DNA of 43,262 nucleotides from UBA1715 sp045599365 (GCA_045599365.1 JAZRVS010000166.1:1-43262), one strand, 5' to 3'; counted from the stretch's first letter, positions 1 through 9,879 are shown. Notes: generated by a model not told the origin, from the sequence alone. Program-made: numbers and translations.

Positions 1-46
1 TTCCCCATCATCCCACTCTATCTTCTTATCTCCGTTTTGGGGTGTG

Positions 47-54
47 CAAATGTA
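47..54 (-). promoter_or_regulatory. Candidate -7 promoter box for a gene running off the left edge
   Basis: Read on the minus strand this is TACATTTG, a full match to the Bacteroidota -7 consensus TAnnTTTG. Two consecutive minus-strand ATG codons follow at 9-11 and 6-8, so a gene probably starts here and runs left out of the window; too little of it is visible to name. The box sits inside an imperfect palindrome, GTGTGCA-N4-TACACAC (43-60). Bases 60-218 are T-rich and I see no gene in them. Confidence 0.45.
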
Positions 55-218
55 CACACTTTTTCTTTCTTCCAAACCTTTTTTACACTTTTTTTTATTC
101 TTTTTTCCTTCTCGTTGATTCTCAATAATTTAAAATCTCACTATTTGTCAGATTTACTTATAAATCTTTCTCTTTTTTCCAAAACATGGTATAGAATAAG
201 AAAGAAAAACTCTAAAAT

Positions 219-1403
219 TCATTCCCATGGATTAGAAAATCTCTGATTTGTTAAAAAACTCGTATCTGACAATGTGTATAAAAAAGCTTTCAAATCTTGC
301 AATTCTTCCTTTGAGAGAAACATTCCGCCATGGTTTACTCCAATCATAAGAGGATCGACATACGGAGAGCGTTTTAATCCAGAGTTATAGAACTCCAAAA
401 CCTCATCTATTGTTTTATAACGACCATCATGCATATATGGTGCTGTAAATTCTATATTACGCAGGGTTGGAACCCGATATTTTCCTTTATCCATGGGATT
501 CCTCGTTACCGAAGAACGATCATTACTATCGGTAAAATCGACATCTTTTGCATTATTCATAAATAAATTTGTTGTCCATAATGGTTGCGCAGGAGAGCCA
601 TGACAATGAAAACAATCAGCTTTTTCTGTCGTAAACAAGAAAAAACCTCGACGTTCGGCATCAGTTAATGTTACTTCACCACGCATAAATTTGTCAAATT
701 TTGAATTAAAAGAAACAAGAGAACGAACAAATTGAGCAATTGCTTTTGATATTCTATCAATAGTAATTTTCTCATCCCCAAAAGCAGCCTTAAACATTAG
801 TGGATAGATTGAATTTTGTTTTATAAGTTCTACTGTTTTATCAATATTTCCATTGCATTCGTGAGGCGCTACAATCATCATCCAAACAAAATCTTCAATA
901 TTACGCATTCGAAAACTACAATTAGGATTTTCATCAACGTAATACACATTATCATTCATATTTGACACCTTTCCATTCCACATATACCCTTCATTTATCC
1001 AAACAAGGTTTATCAATGGCATCATGGTATGAGGAGTTGGAATACCTGTCAAGCCGAAAGTTTTTCCATCTTTAAATTTGGGGTGATTAAGACCACATTC
1101 AAAAGAATTGGATTGCCGATGACACGTAGCACACGACATTAAACTATCTACATCCGTTCGACCAGAAAGATGACCATCGTAAAATAAATATCGCCCCAAT
1201 TCAACTCCTTCATTTGTCATTGGGTTATCTTCTGGAATATTCATATAATCGGAAGCATACGAAACTGGGAATACGTATGGTGTAGTCGTTTTTTCTCCTT
1301 TTTTTGAAGGAACGATATATGCTATACATATAAATTGTACACAAACAAAAAGCACCAGCAACAAAAATTGCCGATGCTTATTTATTTGTTTGATTTTTAA
1401 CAT
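219..1403 (-). CDS. Di-haem cytochrome c peroxidase (MauG/CcpA family)
   Basis: Predicted 394-residue periplasmic enzyme that reduces hydrogen peroxide with electrons from cytochrome c, or a MauG-like relative. Two c-type haem motifs are visible, CATCH at about residues 91-95 and CFHCH at about 264-268, each followed by the spacing usual for the two-domain CCP_MauG family. A single hydrophobic segment at about residues 13-30 without a clear cleavage site suggests a membrane anchor or uncleaved signal. I chose the ATG at 1403 because the frame upstream of it lies inside argS in another frame, and because the hydrophobic segment then sits at the N terminus. The ATG lies 1 bp beyond the argS stop, so the gene is probably co-transcribed with argS, an unusual pairing. 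Which haem is high-potential and whether the true substrate is peroxide cannot be read from the sequence. Confidence 0.9.
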   Translation of the reverse strand: MLKIKQINKHRQFLLLVLFVCVQFICIAYIVPSKKGEKTTTPYVFPVSYASDYMNIPEDNPMTNEGVELGRYLFYDGHLSGRTDVDSLMSCATCHRQSNSFECGLNHPKFKDGKTFGLTGIPTPHTMMPLINLVWINEGYMWNGKVSNMNDNVYYVDENPNCSFRMRNIEDFVWMMIVAPHECNGNIDKTVELIKQNSIYPLMFKAAFGDEKITIDRISKAIAQFVRSLVSFNSKFDKFMRGEVTLTDAERRGFFLFTTEKADCFHCHGSPAQPLWTTNLFMNNAKDVDFTDSNDRSSVTRNPMDKGKYRVPTLRNIEFTAPYMHDGRYKTIDEVLEFYNSGLKRSPYVDPLMIGVNHGGMFLSKEELQDLKAFLYTLSDTSFLTNQRFSNPWE

Positions 1404-1404
1404 A

Positions 1405-3201
1405 TTACATTCTTTCAGGGACACGAATCCCAAGCAAGCCCATTCCCGAAGCGACAACCGAAGCAACAACTTTTGACAAAGCCAAACGGAACTCCTTAAC
1501 TGCTTGATTTTCTTCATTCAAAATTGAATAATCATGATAGAATTGATTGTACAATTTCACCAAATCGTATGCATAATTTGCAATGTACGATGGAGCATGG
1601 TCCTTTGCCGCCAATTCAATTATAGAAGCATAACGAGAAATCATTTTTATCAATTCTTTCTCTTTATCGTTACATTCAGAAACTGCGAAATCAGAATTAA
1701 CAGAAAGACCTTGTTCGGTAGCTTTTCTCAACACAGAGCAAATACGAGCATGTGTATATTGAATGAATGGTCCAGTATTTCCATTGAAATCAATAGATTC
1801 TTTTGGGTTAAACAACATTGTCTTACGAGGTTCAACTTTCAAAATGAAATATTTCAAGGCACCTTGAGCAATAATTTCGTGAACCTCGGCAGCTTCTTCA
1901 GCCGACAATCCATTCAATTTACCAAGTTCGTCGGAAATTGCCTTGGCATCCTGCACCATAGACTCCATCAAATCGTCAGCATCGACAACAGTTCCCTCGC
2001 GAGACTTCATTTTTCCATCAGGCAATTCAACCATTCCATACGACATGTGATAAATACGTTTTGCCCAATCGTAGCCTAACTTTTGAAGGATTAAACTCAA
2101 CACTTGAAAATGGTAATTTTGTTCGTTTCCCACAACATAAATCAACTCGCCCATATCGCCATATTCACGAAAACGTTCGATTGCCGTTCCAATATCCTGC
2201 GTCATATAAACCGATGTTCCGTCTGGACGAAGCAATAATTTTTGGTCAAGACCATCACCTGTCAAATCTGCCCATACAGAATTGTCTTCTTTTTGAAATA
2301 AAATGCCACGTTGTAGGCCATCCATCACGACTTTTTTACCCAACAAATAAGTCTGCGATTCGTAATAAACATGGTCAAACGAAACACCCATACGTTTATA
2401 TGTAGCATCAAATCCATCGTAAACCCAACCATTCATTGTTTTCCACAACGAAATCACCTCTTCGTCGCCTTGCTCCCACTTTACAAGCATTTCTCGTGCC
2501 TGCAACAATATTGGAGCTTCAGCCTTGGCTTCGTCTTCTGATTTGCCTTGAGCCATCAATTTGGAAATTTGCTTTTTATATTCTTGGTCAAAACGCACAT
2601 AATAATTTCCAACCAAGTGGTCGCCCTTGATACCCGTTGATTCTGGTGTTTCGCCATTGCCGAACAATTTCCATGCAATCATTGATTTACAAATATGAAT
2701 ACCACGGTCATTCACCAAATTGGCCTTAATAACATTGTTACCATTAGCGGACAAAATTTGAGAAATAGAATATCCCAACAAATTGTTACGAACGTGCCCT
2801 AAATGCAATGGTTTATTCGTGTTTGGTGAAGAAAATTCAACCATAACCGATGGAGAATCCTTTGTTACAGGTTTCTTACCATATTTATCGCCTTGTTTCA
2901 CTGCTTCTTGCAACAAACAAATCCAATACTTTATGGAAATATTCAAATTCAAAAAACCTTTTACAACCGAGTAAGAATCAATTGCATCAATATGATTAAC
3001 GACATACTTTCCCAAATCTTCGGCAGTAGCCTCTGGAGTTTTCTTAGAATAGCGGAGCAAAGGAAATATTACAACAGTCTTGTCACCTGGTATTTCCTTT
3101 TTCGTGTCTTGAATTTGAACATTTTTTGCATCAATTGTTGCGCCATACAACTCTAGTACAGCTTTGATAATTTCTTGTTCTATAAGAGATTCTATCGTCA
3201 T
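1405..3201 (-). CDS. argS: Arginyl-tRNA synthetase
   Basis: Class I aminoacyl-tRNA synthetase, 598 residues, charging tRNA-Arg in the cytoplasm. The N-terminal additional domain is followed by the HIGH-type signature HLGH at residues 133-136 and the KMSKS-equivalent KMKSR at 397-401; the C-terminal anticodon-binding helical domain is complete and ends in the typical short tail PERM. Length matches the family. The minus-strand -7 box at 3218-3225 lies about 17 bp before the ATG, so the leader is very short. It heads a two-gene unit with the cytochrome c peroxidase. Confidence 0.97.
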   Translation of the reverse strand: MTIESLIEQEIIKAVLELYGATIDAKNVQIQDTKKEIPGDKTVVIFPLLRYSKKTPEATAEDLGKYVVNHIDAIDSYSVVKGFLNLNISIKYWICLLQEAVKQGDKYGKKPVTKDSPSVMVEFSSPNTNKPLHLGHVRNNLLGYSISQILSANGNNVIKANLVNDRGIHICKSMIAWKLFGNGETPESTGIKGDHLVGNYYVRFDQEYKKQISKLMAQGKSEDEAKAEAPILLQAREMLVKWEQGDEEVISLWKTMNGWVYDGFDATYKRMGVSFDHVYYESQTYLLGKKVVMDGLQRGILFQKEDNSVWADLTGDGLDQKLLLRPDGTSVYMTQDIGTAIERFREYGDMGELIYVVGNEQNYHFQVLSLILQKLGYDWAKRIYHMSYGMVELPDGKMKSREGTVVDADDLMESMVQDAKAISDELGKLNGLSAEEAAEVHEIIAQGALKYFILKVEPRKTMLFNPKESIDFNGNTGPFIQYTHARICSVLRKATEQGLSVNSDFAVSECNDKEKELIKMISRYASIIELAAKDHAPSYIANYAYDLVKLYNQFYHDYSILNEENQAVKEFRLALSKVVASVVASGMGLLGIRVPERM

Positions 3202-3225
3202 TTGTAAAAAATTTTTACAAAGGTA
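3202..3225 (-). promoter_or_regulatory. argS promoter with an overlapping palindrome
   Basis: The minus strand reads TACCTTTG at 3225-3218, a full -7 consensus match. Directly downstream, between box and start codon, is the 19-bp palindrome TTGTAAAAA-A-TTTTTACAA (3202-3220). It could be an operator or only an AT-rich leader structure. Confidence 0.55.
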
Positions 3226-3258
3226 CGTTTTTTCGTGATATCACTGTTTCCAAAATTA

Positions 3259-3266
3259 TATATTTG
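3259..3266 (+). promoter_or_regulatory. -7 promoter box of the TPR gene
   Basis: TATATTTG matches TAnnTTTG exactly. A longer reading of the downstream gene from a TTG at 3264 would start inside this box, which argues for one of the ATG starts at 3309 or 3351. Confidence 0.6.
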
Positions 3267-3350
3267 TGCAATATAAATTGTTCGGTTTCAAGGAACCAGT
3301 TCACAGTTATGAAAATTAAAGGGAAAATATTTTTTTGTTTGGTTAGGGCA

Positions 3351-5180
3351 ATGAAAGTCTGCTCTACGATTAATTATTTTTCCAAATCGTTTGTATTCAC
3401 TATATTTATCTGTATTTCAACACATTCTTTCTCACAAAAAAACGAAAATCAACTTGCTTTACAATATTATTACGAAGGAGAATTTGAAAAGGCAGCCGAT
3501 GCATATCAAAATTTATTTAAAGAAACACACTCTCAAACACATTTTGACTATCTCATAGCGTGTTACCAAGAATTGAACGATAACGAAAAAGCTGAAAAAA
3601 TAACGAAAGAACAAACAAATCGATTCCCTAAATCGTATTACTATCAAGTAAAACTAGCAACTATTTATCAATCAACAAGAAGAGAGAAAGAAGCTTCAGA
3701 TATTTTTGATAAAATCATCAAAAAATCAGCAAAAGAATTAGAATCAACCTTGTCTGCTGGCAAAGCATGTATAGACAACAAAGTTGATAGTGTTGCACAA
3801 ATTATATATGAAAACGGACATTCAAAATTTCCCAACAACGTAGAAATTGTCAAACAATTAAGTGTTATCTATTTACAGACAAACGAAAATGAAAAACTTG
3901 CAAACACCTATATTTCACTATTAGAAAACAACAATGACGAAATTCAATTTATTGAAAATCAACTACAATTTACATTGTATGAACATACCAATTCAAAATT
4001 AAAATCAATACTATATGATAAAATTGGCACCATCGTTCAAAAAGACTCTAAAAACCTAATATTCAAAGAATTATACCTTTGGTTGCTCACTCAAGACAAA
4101 AGTTTTGAAAAGGCATTTGTTATCAGTAAAGAAATAGACATTGCAAATGACGAAGACGGAGATAGAGTGTACAATTTGGGGAAAATTGCACTCGAAAATA
4201 ACTCATACGCAGTTGCAACTGATTGTTTTTCTTATATTGTAAAACAAGGTCCCAACAACGAATTGTACGATGCTGCCCTAAAGAATTCACTTGAAACGTC
4301 TTACAATAAATTATTTAAATCAAGTGTAACACCTAACATTCAACAAATTACACAACTAAAACAAGAATATTTACAAGCGCTGGAAATGCTTTCCGATATT
4401 AAATCCAAAGCTGATGTAACACGGAATTTAGCACATATTCAAGCTTTTTATTTAGGAGAAAGTGACAAGGCAATAGAAATGCTTTCTAAAATGACAAAAG
4501 ATCCTAATTATCGTACTCATAAAGGGAAAATAGAAATGGAGCTTGCCAATATTTATCTATTTACAGGAGACATCTGGAGTTCTAATATGTTGTACGCTTC
4601 AGTAGCATTGAATTACAAGAATAGCGATCTTGGACACGAGGCACAACTTAATCAAGCAAAAATCGCATATTATAATGGTAATTTTTCGTACGCACAAGCC
4701 CTTCTTGACGTATTGAAAGGCAGTACAAGTAAACTAATATCAAACGATGCCTTTGAATTATTTCAAATAATTTCCGACAACACAGCCCTTGACACTAGCA
4801 CCACTGCAATGGAAATATTTGCTCGAGGAGATTTATTGCTAATAAGAAGCCAGTACAATGAAGCAATTTCCAGCTACGACTCAATTCCGAAGTTATTTCC
4901 AGGACACACATTAGAAGATGAGATATTGATGAGAAAAGCAAGTATTGCTAAAGCACAAAACAATGAAACAGCAATGATTTCGTACTTACAAGAAGTTGAA
5001 GATAGATTTTCATACGACATTTTTGCAGATAAAGCAATATTTTCGTTAGCAGAATATTACGAGAAAAAAAACGAAAATGAGAAAGCGAAAGAAAAATATA
5101 AAAAATTACTATTAGACTATCCCAATAGTATGTATTCGCAAACCGCACGAACCAAATATCGAGAATTAGAAAGAAAGTGA
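3351..5180 (+). CDS. Exported tetratricopeptide-repeat protein
   Basis: About 609 residues from the ATG at 3351. The N terminus is a signal peptide with a hydrophobic core (FVFTIFICIS) ending in SFSQ, the cut pattern common in Bacteroidota. The rest is helical and shows TPR-type repeats, clearest near the start (ALQYYYEGEFEKAADAYQNL) and at the C terminus (AEYYEKKNENEKAKEKYKKL). Such proteins serve as protein-interaction scaffolds in the periplasm or at the outer membrane; the partner is unknown. ATG 3309 is an alternative start that would add 14 residues. Its stop codon at 5178-5180 directly abuts the stop of miaA on the other strand, so the two genes converge with no spacer. Confidence 0.8.
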   Translation: MKVCSTINYFSKSFVFTIFICISTHSFSQKNENQLALQYYYEGEFEKAADAYQNLFKETHSQTHFDYLIACYQELNDNEKAEKITKEQTNRFPKSYYYQVKLATIYQSTRREKEASDIFDKIIKKSAKELESTLSAGKACIDNKVDSVAQIIYENGHSKFPNNVEIVKQLSVIYLQTNENEKLANTYISLLENNNDEIQFIENQLQFTLYEHTNSKLKSILYDKIGTIVQKDSKNLIFKELYLWLLTQDKSFEKAFVISKEIDIANDEDGDRVYNLGKIALENNSYAVATDCFSYIVKQGPNNELYDAALKNSLETSYNKLFKSSVTPNIQQITQLKQEYLQALEMLSDIKSKADVTRNLAHIQAFYLGESDKAIEMLSKMTKDPNYRTHKGKIEMELANIYLFTGDIWSSNMLYASVALNYKNSDLGHEAQLNQAKIAYYNGNFSYAQALLDVLKGSTSKLISNDAFELFQIISDNTALDTSTTAMEIFARGDLLLIRSQYNEAISSYDSIPKLFPGHTLEDEILMRKASIAKAQNNETAMISYLQEVEDRFSYDIFADKAIFSLAEYYEKKNENEKAKEKYKKLLLDYPNSMYSQTARTKYRELERK

Positions 5181-6092
5181 TTAGTGTTTAGTGATTAGTG
5201 ATTTTACCTGTAGATAATCAACTATTTCATTGAAATTTCTTGGTGAAAACCATGTGTAATCGTCAGTTCGTTTGAACCACGTAATTTGTTTTTTTGCATA
5301 TTTACGTGTGTTTTGCTTTATTTTTTCAATTGCTTCTTCTCGTGAACATAGACCATCAAAAAAATCGAAAAACTCTCTATAACCAACAGTTTTAAGCGAA
5401 GTACAATCCTTATATGCGACAAGCGAACGCACTTCTTCTTCCAGACCATTTGCAATCATTACATCAACACGATTATTTATACGTTGATACAATTCTTCTC
5501 GAGGAAGATTTAGTGCTAATTTTTCTATATTAAAAGGATGCGTATGTTTCTTTTGTGCGCGTAGTTTTGTGTATGTTGTTCCCGTTTGTAAGCAAATTTC
5601 TATAGCACGTTTTAAGCGAGCTGGATTTTGCAAATCAACAATTTTATAATAATCTGGATCTAAATCTTGCAACAATTTTTGTAAACTTTCAATTCCTTCA
5701 TTTTCAAACTTTTGATTTATTTGTTTTCTCAATTCAGGAGCGATATCAGGAATTTCGTCAATGCCATTGCAAACTGCGTCAATATACAAGCCAGAACCAC
5801 CGACCATAATTGCGACATCGTGATTTTTGAAGATTTCATCAATACATTGCAACGCATTTTTCTCAAACATCCACGCGTTATAATAATCAATAACACTCTG
5901 TGTACCAATTAAATAATGTTTAACTATAGATAGTTCCTCCTGTGAAGGAACTGCAGTACCAATTTGGGGTTCTTTAAAAATTTGTCGAGAATCAGCAGAT
6001 ACAATTTCAGTTTTAAAAAGTTGCGCCAAGCGAATTGCTGTTGCCGTTTTACCAACGGCTGTTGGTCCTGCTATAACAATAAGAGTTTTCAC
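5181..6092 (-). CDS. miaA: tRNA dimethylallyltransferase
   Basis: Transfers a dimethylallyl group to N6 of A37 in tRNAs reading codons that start with U. The P-loop GPTAVGKT is at residues 9-16, followed by the family motif DSRQIF at about 34-39 and a Pro-Ala-Arg-Leu-Lys-Arg-Ala segment. Length of 303 residues is normal. It is the last gene of a psd-mqnA-miaA unit, 7 bp after mqnA. The last few codons are made from a short TTAGTGA-like tandem repeat. Confidence 0.96.
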   Translation of the reverse strand: MKTLIVIAGPTAVGKTATAIRLAQLFKTEIVSADSRQIFKEPQIGTAVPSQEELSIVKHYLIGTQSVIDYYNAWMFEKNALQCIDEIFKNHDVAIMVGGSGLYIDAVCNGIDEIPDIAPELRKQINQKFENEGIESLQKLLQDLDPDYYKIVDLQNPARLKRAIEICLQTGTTYTKLRAQKKHTHPFNIEKLALNLPREELYQRINNRVDVMIANGLEEEVRSLVAYKDCTSLKTVGYREFFDFFDGLCSREEAIEKIKQNTRKYAKKQITWFKRTDDYTWFSPRNFNEIVDYLQVKSLITKH

Positions 6093-6099
6093 AATTCAA

Positions 6100-6849
6100 T
6101 TATACTAATTGTAAAGTTTTCGCTTTCTCAAAAAACAACTCCATAGCGGCTCGTTTTTCATCATTAAGTTCAAATTCTACACTTTGATGAAGATACGAAT
6201 GAATATCGAACGAAAAGGTTTCATTTGTATATTCAATAGCTTCCTCAATGTGATTTACACCATACTCACACGCATCATCAAAAATGGTCATAAAATTAGA
6301 TGGTAATTTTTTATTTGCAACCCAAGCAGCGAAAACAAATGGCAACCCAAACGCATTATACCATTCAAAAGCTAAATCATAAACATACTGAAATTGAGAC
6401 GCATATAGTAACGCTCTATCACCAATAATAACCTTCGCCGAATCTGACTGTTCTAACTCGTAACCTTCGTAACCCATCTTAAATTTAGGAGTAATATTCC
6501 ATGCATATTTTGCCAATATTTTCACAAGAACATTTGATGTCCGAGACTGATAATCAAGCACTATTGTATCTACCTGGTCCAAAGGTTTTGAACTACCCAA
6601 TATAACAGAATCAACTTTTTTTGTCGCGCTAATACAATATTTTGACACAATATGAGCGTTAGGAGTTGACAACATAGCACCAACAGAAATAATTGACATA
6701 TCAACCTCATTGTTGCACAGCATTTGAGCTACTTGTGCGGGATAACCATACGAAAAATCAGCTATTTCTCGTAGCGGTTTACTATGTAATAAACCATAAG
6801 CAAAGGGAATCGTATTACTATAATTGATTATAGAAACGCGAGTTTTCAT
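6100..6849 (-). CDS. mqnA: Chorismate dehydratase of the futalosine pathway
   Basis: Cytoplasmic enzyme, 249 residues, with the periplasmic-binding-protein-like fold of the MqnA/MqnD family. It converts chorismate to 3-enolpyruvylbenzoate, the first step of menaquinone synthesis by the futalosine route. Family features visible are the N-terminal strand VSIINYSNTIPF (equivalent to VxYLNxxP) and the segment DMSIISVGAML (equivalent to the D-x-x-L-I-S/P-x-x motif). Its ATG overlaps the psd stop by one base (TAATG on the coding strand), which points to translational coupling. MqnD is a less likely alternative because MqnD proteins differ at the N-terminal motif. Confidence 0.85.
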   Translation of the reverse strand: MKTRVSIINYSNTIPFAYGLLHSKPLREIADFSYGYPAQVAQMLCNNEVDMSIISVGAMLSTPNAHIVSKYCISATKKVDSVILGSSKPLDQVDTIVLDYQSRTSNVLVKILAKYAWNITPKFKMGYEGYELEQSDSAKVIIGDRALLYASQFQYVYDLAFEWYNAFGLPFVFAAWVANKKLPSNFMTIFDDACEYGVNHIEEAIEYTNETFSFDIHSYLHQSVEFELNDEKRAAMELFFEKAKTLQLV

Positions 6850-7499
6850 TATTTGGTAGCAATCACTGTTTGACCGCCACAGACTTTTTGGTTTAATGAG
6901 ACCTGAATTTTCAAATCTTTGGGGATAAACAAATCAACACGCGAGCCGAATTTTATAAATCCAAGCTCTTGATTTTGAGAAACTTCCAAACCTTGTTCCG
7001 CATACGTTACAATTCTACGAGCAACAGCACCTGCAATTTGACGACACAAAATTGTTCCACATGCAGTTTCCATAACTATTGAAGTTCGCTCGTTTTTTGT
7101 AGATGACTTGGGATTAAATGCTGGCAACTTAACTCCATCTTGATGCTCACTTACAATAATTTTTCCTGAAATAGGATAACGATTCACGTGAACATTGAGT
7201 GGAGACATAAATATTGAAATCTGTTTACAATCACAATGAAGATACGAATCCTCAAAAATATCCTCTATCACAACAACTTCACCATCAGCTGGAGCTATCA
7301 AACCTTCTGTATTTTCTGTAAAAACGCGTTTGGGGATTCTAAAGAATGCTGTAATAACTACGAAAAACACAACAGAAAACGCAAATACAGTCCAGAATAC
7401 TGCAGGATGGACATTGATTTGATTAAGATAAAGATTCAAGAGGCACAAAACCCCGAAAACCAATATAATAGTAGAATATCCTTCTTTATGAATCTTCAT
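6849..7499 (-). CDS. psd: Phosphatidylserine decarboxylase proenzyme
   Basis: Makes phosphatidylethanolamine from phosphatidylserine at the inner membrane. The 216-residue protein is of the short class: two hydrophobic segments at about residues 10-28 and 33-52, a lipoyl-like core with the motif PLNVHVNRYPI, and the self-cleavage site Gly185-Ser186 within KFGSRVDLF, from which the pyruvoyl cofactor forms. The ATG at 7499 is preferred over an upstream start that adds 17 residues without family character. It is the first gene of the psd-mqnA-miaA unit. Confidence 0.93.
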   Translation of the reverse strand: MKIHKEGYSTIILVFGVLCLLNLYLNQINVHPAVFWTVFAFSVVFFVVITAFFRIPKRVFTENTEGLIAPADGEVVVIEDIFEDSYLHCDCKQISIFMSPLNVHVNRYPISGKIIVSEHQDGVKLPAFNPKSSTKNERTSIVMETACGTILCRQIAGAVARRIVTYAEQGLEVSQNQELGFIKFGSRVDLFIPKDLKIQVSLNQKVCGGQTVIATK

Positions 7500-7804
7500 C
7501 TGCTCCAAATTTATTTGCAAATATGCAAAAAATACAGGAAACGAAGACAAATTGATTCAGTATATTTTATAAAAGTGTTGATATTTTAGTCAACAACATA
7601 CTAACTACCCACAAACAAAAATAAAAACAACAAGATATGTGCATAAACTCGCACGTAGCAATTGCATTACATAATATTTTGACATACAGAATTATACGCC
7701 AATCACAGAACAAAACATTGTAACATTATAGAAAAAAAATAGATTCCTTTTATTTCCAAACTCACATTTAATCTACTTTTGTCCTGTTTTTACACCACAT
7801 AGAT
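7500..7804 (+). promoter_or_regulatory. Divergent intergenic region with a promoter for the secreted protein
   Basis: About 305 AT-rich bases between divergent genes. TACTTTTG at 7774-7781 matches the -7 consensus and lies 24 bp before the ATG at 7805. No other structure was recognised. Confidence 0.5.
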
Positions 7805-9784
7805 ATGAAAGAATGCAAATTACTATTTGTTTTTGTTTGTTTTTTTTATTTTCAAACTTTCTCACAAACCGATACAATAAAGGTATTCGAGCAGCTTATA
7901 TTTAATGGTAACTACGAAATTCAACAAAATTCTATATTTCTCAACACTTCAACAATAATAATAAGTGACACACTTTTTATTTTCGGGAAACTCATTAACA
8001 ATGGAACAATTCAAGCTAAAAATTGTGTAGTAAAAGGCGGAGAATTACATTCGGAAAAAACTAACAACTTACAAATTATCAATAATATGCATTTTGATAA
8101 TGCCACAACTACATCCGCCGATTCACTAAACGATCACTTGATTATGTTTTCGGTTGATACAATATTCATTGATGGATATACGGATATGAAATCAGCACGT
8201 TTTAACACCAATTATTTATACATCAACGCAACACTTGAATTTTCAGGGAAATTAGGTGCAAAAACTATAAAAAATGACTTCGTTATCAATACCAATGGAG
8301 AACTCAAAAACACCAACAACGAAAATATTCAATTATATGGAAATGCGTACAACTATTCCAAATCCCAATGTAAAAATGCTAATTTTGAACTTTTGGGCAT
8401 TGACAAAGGATTTTACGGAGATTTCTCTTGCTATCGCTTTGATTTAAAAGAAAATACAAATTACACTAATTATGGAAAACTAACGATTACAGACATTTTT
8501 AATGGGAAAGGTACTTTAATTCAAGCGGAGAATTCATATCTAAAAATTCAAACACAATCAAGTTCTAAAATTCAAGCCTCTGCATTAGGAAATACAATAG
8601 AATTTACTCGTGGGGGCGAACAATTTCTCAACACAAATGAATGTTACAATTTGATTATATCAAAACAAGGTGACAATTTTCTCTCTCTTTCTCAAAACAC
8701 GACAGTTCTCAATTCTCTTGAAATCAAAAACAAAAGTTATCTCAACTGCAATGGTTTTCAACTAACACTTCCACAAGCAACAGAAAATTCAATTATCGTA
8801 GAAAATTCAAAGAATAATAAAGGTATAATTCTCAATGATGGTTGCATTTCTATTGAAAACTTTAATTCCGAAGAGCAACTCTATTTTCCACTTTACACGA
8901 ACGATACGATATACGCGGGAATAAAAATAACAAACAACAACGAAACACCCATAAATTTTGTAATTGATAGTTGTTTTCATTTCGTTACAAAAAATGGAAA
9001 AAGTACATCAAAACTATACAAAACAGATTTTGTAAATCTTACTTGGCATATTCAATCTGATGATAGTTACCAACTATCTTTTTATTGGAATACGACTGAA
9101 GAACTTCCAAATTTTGAAGAAAAAGCATATACAATTTATCAATCAAATGGAAGCGAATGGGAAGACATTAGTTGTGAGATAGACAATTTTTCATCAACAT
9201 TGGGGAATGGGAGCCATTATTATTCCGTTGGGAATAAGATAATTATATTACCTATCACACTATCTAAATTTTATGCAAAAATAAACTCCGACCAAGTAAT
9301 CATTCAGTGGAAATTAGAATCTAATGTTGACAACCTATTTTTAGAAAAATCATACGATGGGTTTCACTTTTCACGTGTTGCAAAGTTGCCGACAAACACA
9401 CTTCTCAATATATATTACGATACCTTTTCTTTCAACCAGATAGAATATTACCGACTTGTTTCACAATCAAATGATACAAAGGAGTATTCTTCTATTATTT
9501 GCGTTTCTAATAGTTTAGAAAGAGAAATAATAATAACTCCAGATAATATACAAGTAACAAATACAGATAAAAAAATCCAAATATTACTCTACAACCAACA
9601 GGGAAAACGCGTAAAAGGTTCTATCACTAATCGACTATCAATTAGTGATATTCCAAAAGGAATTTATTATTTGCAAATAATAAGCGATACTGTAACATAC
9701 TTTCACGCAATACACATCAACAATATTCCACAACAAATAATTCAATTATGTAATAATCAAAGATTGGCAGACACTAAATTTTAA
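7805..9784 (+). CDS. Secreted protein with a type IX-like C-terminal sorting domain
   Basis: 659 residues. A signal peptide (hydrophobic LLFVFVCFFYF, then TFSQ) is followed by about 450 residues of beta-rich, Asn-rich sequence resembling a repeat-type adhesin or beta-helix. Residues from about 478 show the typical Bacteroidota module beginning LPITLSKFYAK, with a fibronectin-like strand pattern (VIIQWKLES, EYYRLV). The last part, with IPKGIYYLQI followed by a short strand, resembles the type A C-terminal sorting domain used by the type IX secretion system. The protein runs about 20 residues beyond the usual end of such a domain. Substrate or partner is unknown. The gene stands alone. Confidence 0.65.
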   Translation: MKECKLLFVFVCFFYFQTFSQTDTIKVFEQLIFNGNYEIQQNSIFLNTSTIIISDTLFIFGKLINNGTIQAKNCVVKGGELHSEKTNNLQIINNMHFDNATTTSADSLNDHLIMFSVDTIFIDGYTDMKSARFNTNYLYINATLEFSGKLGAKTIKNDFVINTNGELKNTNNENIQLYGNAYNYSKSQCKNANFELLGIDKGFYGDFSCYRFDLKENTNYTNYGKLTITDIFNGKGTLIQAENSYLKIQTQSSSKIQASALGNTIEFTRGGEQFLNTNECYNLIISKQGDNFLSLSQNTTVLNSLEIKNKSYLNCNGFQLTLPQATENSIIVENSKNNKGIILNDGCISIENFNSEEQLYFPLYTNDTIYAGIKITNNNETPINFVIDSCFHFVTKNGKSTSKLYKTDFVNLTWHIQSDDSYQLSFYWNTTEELPNFEEKAYTIYQSNGSEWEDISCEIDNFSSTLGNGSHYYSVGNKIIILPITLSKFYAKINSDQVIIQWKLESNVDNLFLEKSYDGFHFSRVAKLPTNTLLNIYYDTFSFNQIEYYRLVSQSNDTKEYSSIICVSNSLEREIIITPDNIQVTNTDKKIQILLYNQQGKRVKGSITNRLSISDIPKGIYYLQIISDTVTYFHAIHINNIPQQIIQLCNNQRLADTKF

Positions 9785-9879
9785 GGTAATGATACATCTT
9801 GGCAGTATTTTAGTTATTTGTTATCAGTTGTCAGACGAATCTCTTTGTGTAATCAACTTACCATTATGGAAATCAAACA
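9785..9879 (+). repeat. Intergenic repeat, copy A
   Basis: One of three related intergenic segments in the same orientation (others at 10635 and 24056). Shared pieces include ACATCTTGGCAGTATTTTAG, ATCAGTTGTCAGACGAATCT and AATCAACTTACCATTATGGA. This copy lies between the convergent ends of the secreted protein and the lipocalin gene. Confidence 0.8.

Noticed and set aside
3264..3350. Upstream TTG start for the TPR gene
   Set aside because: It lies inside the -7 promoter box and would put the signal peptide well inside the protein.
5176..5210. Tandem TTAGTGA heptamers between TPR gene and miaA
   Set aside because: Short, partly within the miaA end, and such AT-rich tandem words are common; no function suggested.
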